From contig CAVTVK010000006.1 in the NCBI GenBank assembly GCA_963738135.1, forward strand, positions 310,001-374,000: a stretch of 64,000 nucleotides of DNA. Reading direction: 5' to 3'. Below, in pieces: positions 62,724-64,000 of this stretch (position 1 is the first letter of the stretch; each line of letters opens with the position of its first letter). The notes below the pieces were generated by a model that searched no databases, was not told the DNA's origin, and saw nothing but the letters and a program-made list of their open reading frames with translations. Made by a program: the position numbers and the translations under genes. This stretch comes from Bog-473 sp963738135 (GTDB lineage: Bacteria > Actinomycetota > Acidimicrobiia > Acidimicrobiales > RAAP-2).

Positions 62724-64000
62724 TCAGAAGAGGCGATGGAGCAGCGACGGCGGCGGGATGTCACCGGTGAGCCGGACCGGCACGGCGACCTTCTGGGTGC
62801 CGACGGCGACGACGACTGTCCCGACCCGCGTGCCCCGACGAGCCTGCGTCGCGATCTGCCGAGCCGGCACGAAGCATCCGCGTAGCGGTGACGCCGGGCC
62901 AGGTCAGCACGAGGCCGACGACGACGTCGTGCCGCCCGAGGGTGGTACCCGACTCGCTGACATGGGCCACCACCTGCTTCGCCGGCAGCACCTCGGTGGA
63001 GCCGATGAACGGCGGGCCAGCGCATCGACGAGCGCCAGGGCGTGCAGTCCCAGCCTGGGCCAGCACGATCGGGTCCGGTCTGCCCGGTCACGGCCGCCAA
63101 CAGCAGCACCTGCTTGCCGTGCACGGTGCGCGTCGACCGCCAGCACGTCACCCCCGCCCGCCGGCGTCGGTGAACCCGGACTTCACGCCGATCACCCCCT
63201 GGACACGCCGAGCAGCGGCGTGTAGGTCGAGATCGTCCCGGCGACCGGCAAGCGTGACCGACGACATCTTCACCATCGACGGCGAAGGTGGGGTTGGCCA
63301 TGTCGAGGGCCGCCACCTTCAGCAGGTCGGAGGCGGTGGACTGCGAGCCGGGATCGACGCCGCTGGCGTCGGCGAAGTGGGAGTGGTCCATGCCGAGGCG
63401 GGCAGCGGCGGCGTTCATCTTCGCCACGAAGGCGGGCATGCTCCCGGCGTCCCAGGTGGCCAGGAGGTCGGCGTAGTTGTCGGCCGAGTGCACCAGCAGC
63501 CCGCCGAGCACATCCGCCTCGCTGATCTGCTCGTTCAACGTGACCGCTGCGTTGGAGTCGTCGTTGACGGTGGCGTTGTTGTAGTCGTCGACGTCGGCCT
63601 GGGTCACCGTGATGGTCGGGCCCGGTTGGCCGAGCGCGACGCGGGTGGTCGTGCAGCACGACGTACGCCGTCATCAGCTTGGTCAGGCTCGCCACCGGCG
63701 CCGCCTGCTCGCGGCCCCGACGCCACGTTGACGCCGATGGACGGGATGGCGATGGCGCCCTGCCCGGTCGTCGGCCACGGCAGCGTCACGGTCCGGGCCG
63801 GGACGTGCACCGACCGCGGTCAGGGCGGGCGTGACCGCGGGTGCCGGCTCGGGCGTGGCCAGCCGAACGCCCACGAAGGCGCCGGCGGCCGACCAGCAGG
63901 AGCGAGGAACGCAAGCAGGAACGCCCGGCGCCGAGCCCGTGCCGGCGGCGCTGGTGCGAGCGAGTGCGAGTGCTTGCCCGTGCTCGGGAGCGAGGCGGGA
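62724..64000 (-). CDS. D-alanyl-D-alanine carboxypeptidase (DacA-type), partial and frameshifted
   Basis: The gene runs off the right edge. A membrane anchor (RRRAFLLAFLAPAG and the frame beside it) precedes a penicillin-binding domain with the SxxK motif in MASLTKLMTAYVVLHDH, the second motif in LVHSADNYADLLATWDAGSM and a GVKSGFTDAGG-like KTG region recoverable near 63165-63190. Sequence such as KMNAAAARLGMDHSHFADAS and GVDPGSQSTASDLLKVAALD is typical of low-mass penicillin-binding proteins. It trims D-Ala from peptidoglycan outside the membrane. At least five base shifts are present, and no start codon lies within the window. Confidence 0.8.

Overview
The window comes from a high-GC actinobacterium, most plausibly an uncultured member of the Acidimicrobiia or a neighbouring class. 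This is inferred from codon use, GTG/TTG starts, Gram-positive LexA boxes (CGAAC-N4-GTTCG), a SigK/RskA-like sigma and anti-sigma pair, a class E sortase, DUF2332, and a late DAP pathway operon joined to miaB-miaA-hflX. Many conserved genes (dinB, dapC, dapE, dapF, hflX, miaA, miaB, thrB, GH92, ssuABC) are split by one or more single-base shifts. This looks like residual indel error in the assembly rather than gene death, so frameshifted housekeeping genes are given here as whole genes. Layout: 1-5.4 kb holds a poly-gamma-glutamate hydrolase-like gene, a DnaQ-like exonuclease and a secreted GH92 mannosidase. A decayed tRNA-Cys 3' half lies at 5.44 kb, followed by an aquaporin and a phosphoesterase. 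A 50-bp direct repeat of the tRNA-Cys 3' half at 8.28 kb and the intact tRNA-Cys at 28.53 kb, with a tyrosine integrase just inside it, bracket a genomic island of about 20 kb. The island is the unusual part. From about 9.3 to 25.8 kb it is a string of single-gene units: methyltransferase, DUF899, globin, VOC, DUF98, reductase, monooxygenase, YqeY, GNAT, sulfotransferase, DinB, FAD oxidoreductase and others. The genes point either way, but nearly every unit ends on its right side in the same 17-bp box, VTRYCCCMKWWCGCCGG, always in the same orientation (one inverted copy lies near the integrase). This is the geometry of a gene-cassette array, yet the box is not a canonical integron attC and no IntI-type integrase is present. 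An IS30-family element, a solo IS30 end and an IS481-family element have inserted into the array, and a second family of hairpin repeats lies at both ends of it. From 28.6 kb onward the window looks like core chromosome. A small membrane protein, glnD, an L,D-transpeptidase, a sortase and DUF2332 are followed by secreted and membrane proteins (a propeller-like repeat protein, a Lipoprotein_15-type protein, a sterol desaturase-like hydroxylase, DoxX). Next comes an apparent SOS operon (LysM division-inhibitor-like gene, nrdR, PIG-L deacetylase, dinB) with three LexA boxes. A tauD-ssuACB-like sulfonate block separates it from lexA, which has two LexA boxes of its own. After a Fpg/Nei glycosylase and a methyltransferase comes a SigK-like/anti-sigma pair divergent from three ferritin-like genes and a cupredoxin lipoprotein. 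SigK-type promoters (CATCC-N15/16-CCGAA) can be read on both sides. The window ends with the minus-strand series dacA, thrB, miaB, miaA, dapF, hflX, dapC, dapD, dapE, in which consecutive genes overlap by a few bases from miaB through dapD, apart from a short gap between miaA and dapF. These make DAP for lysine and peptidoglycan, alter tRNAs, and trim peptidoglycan.
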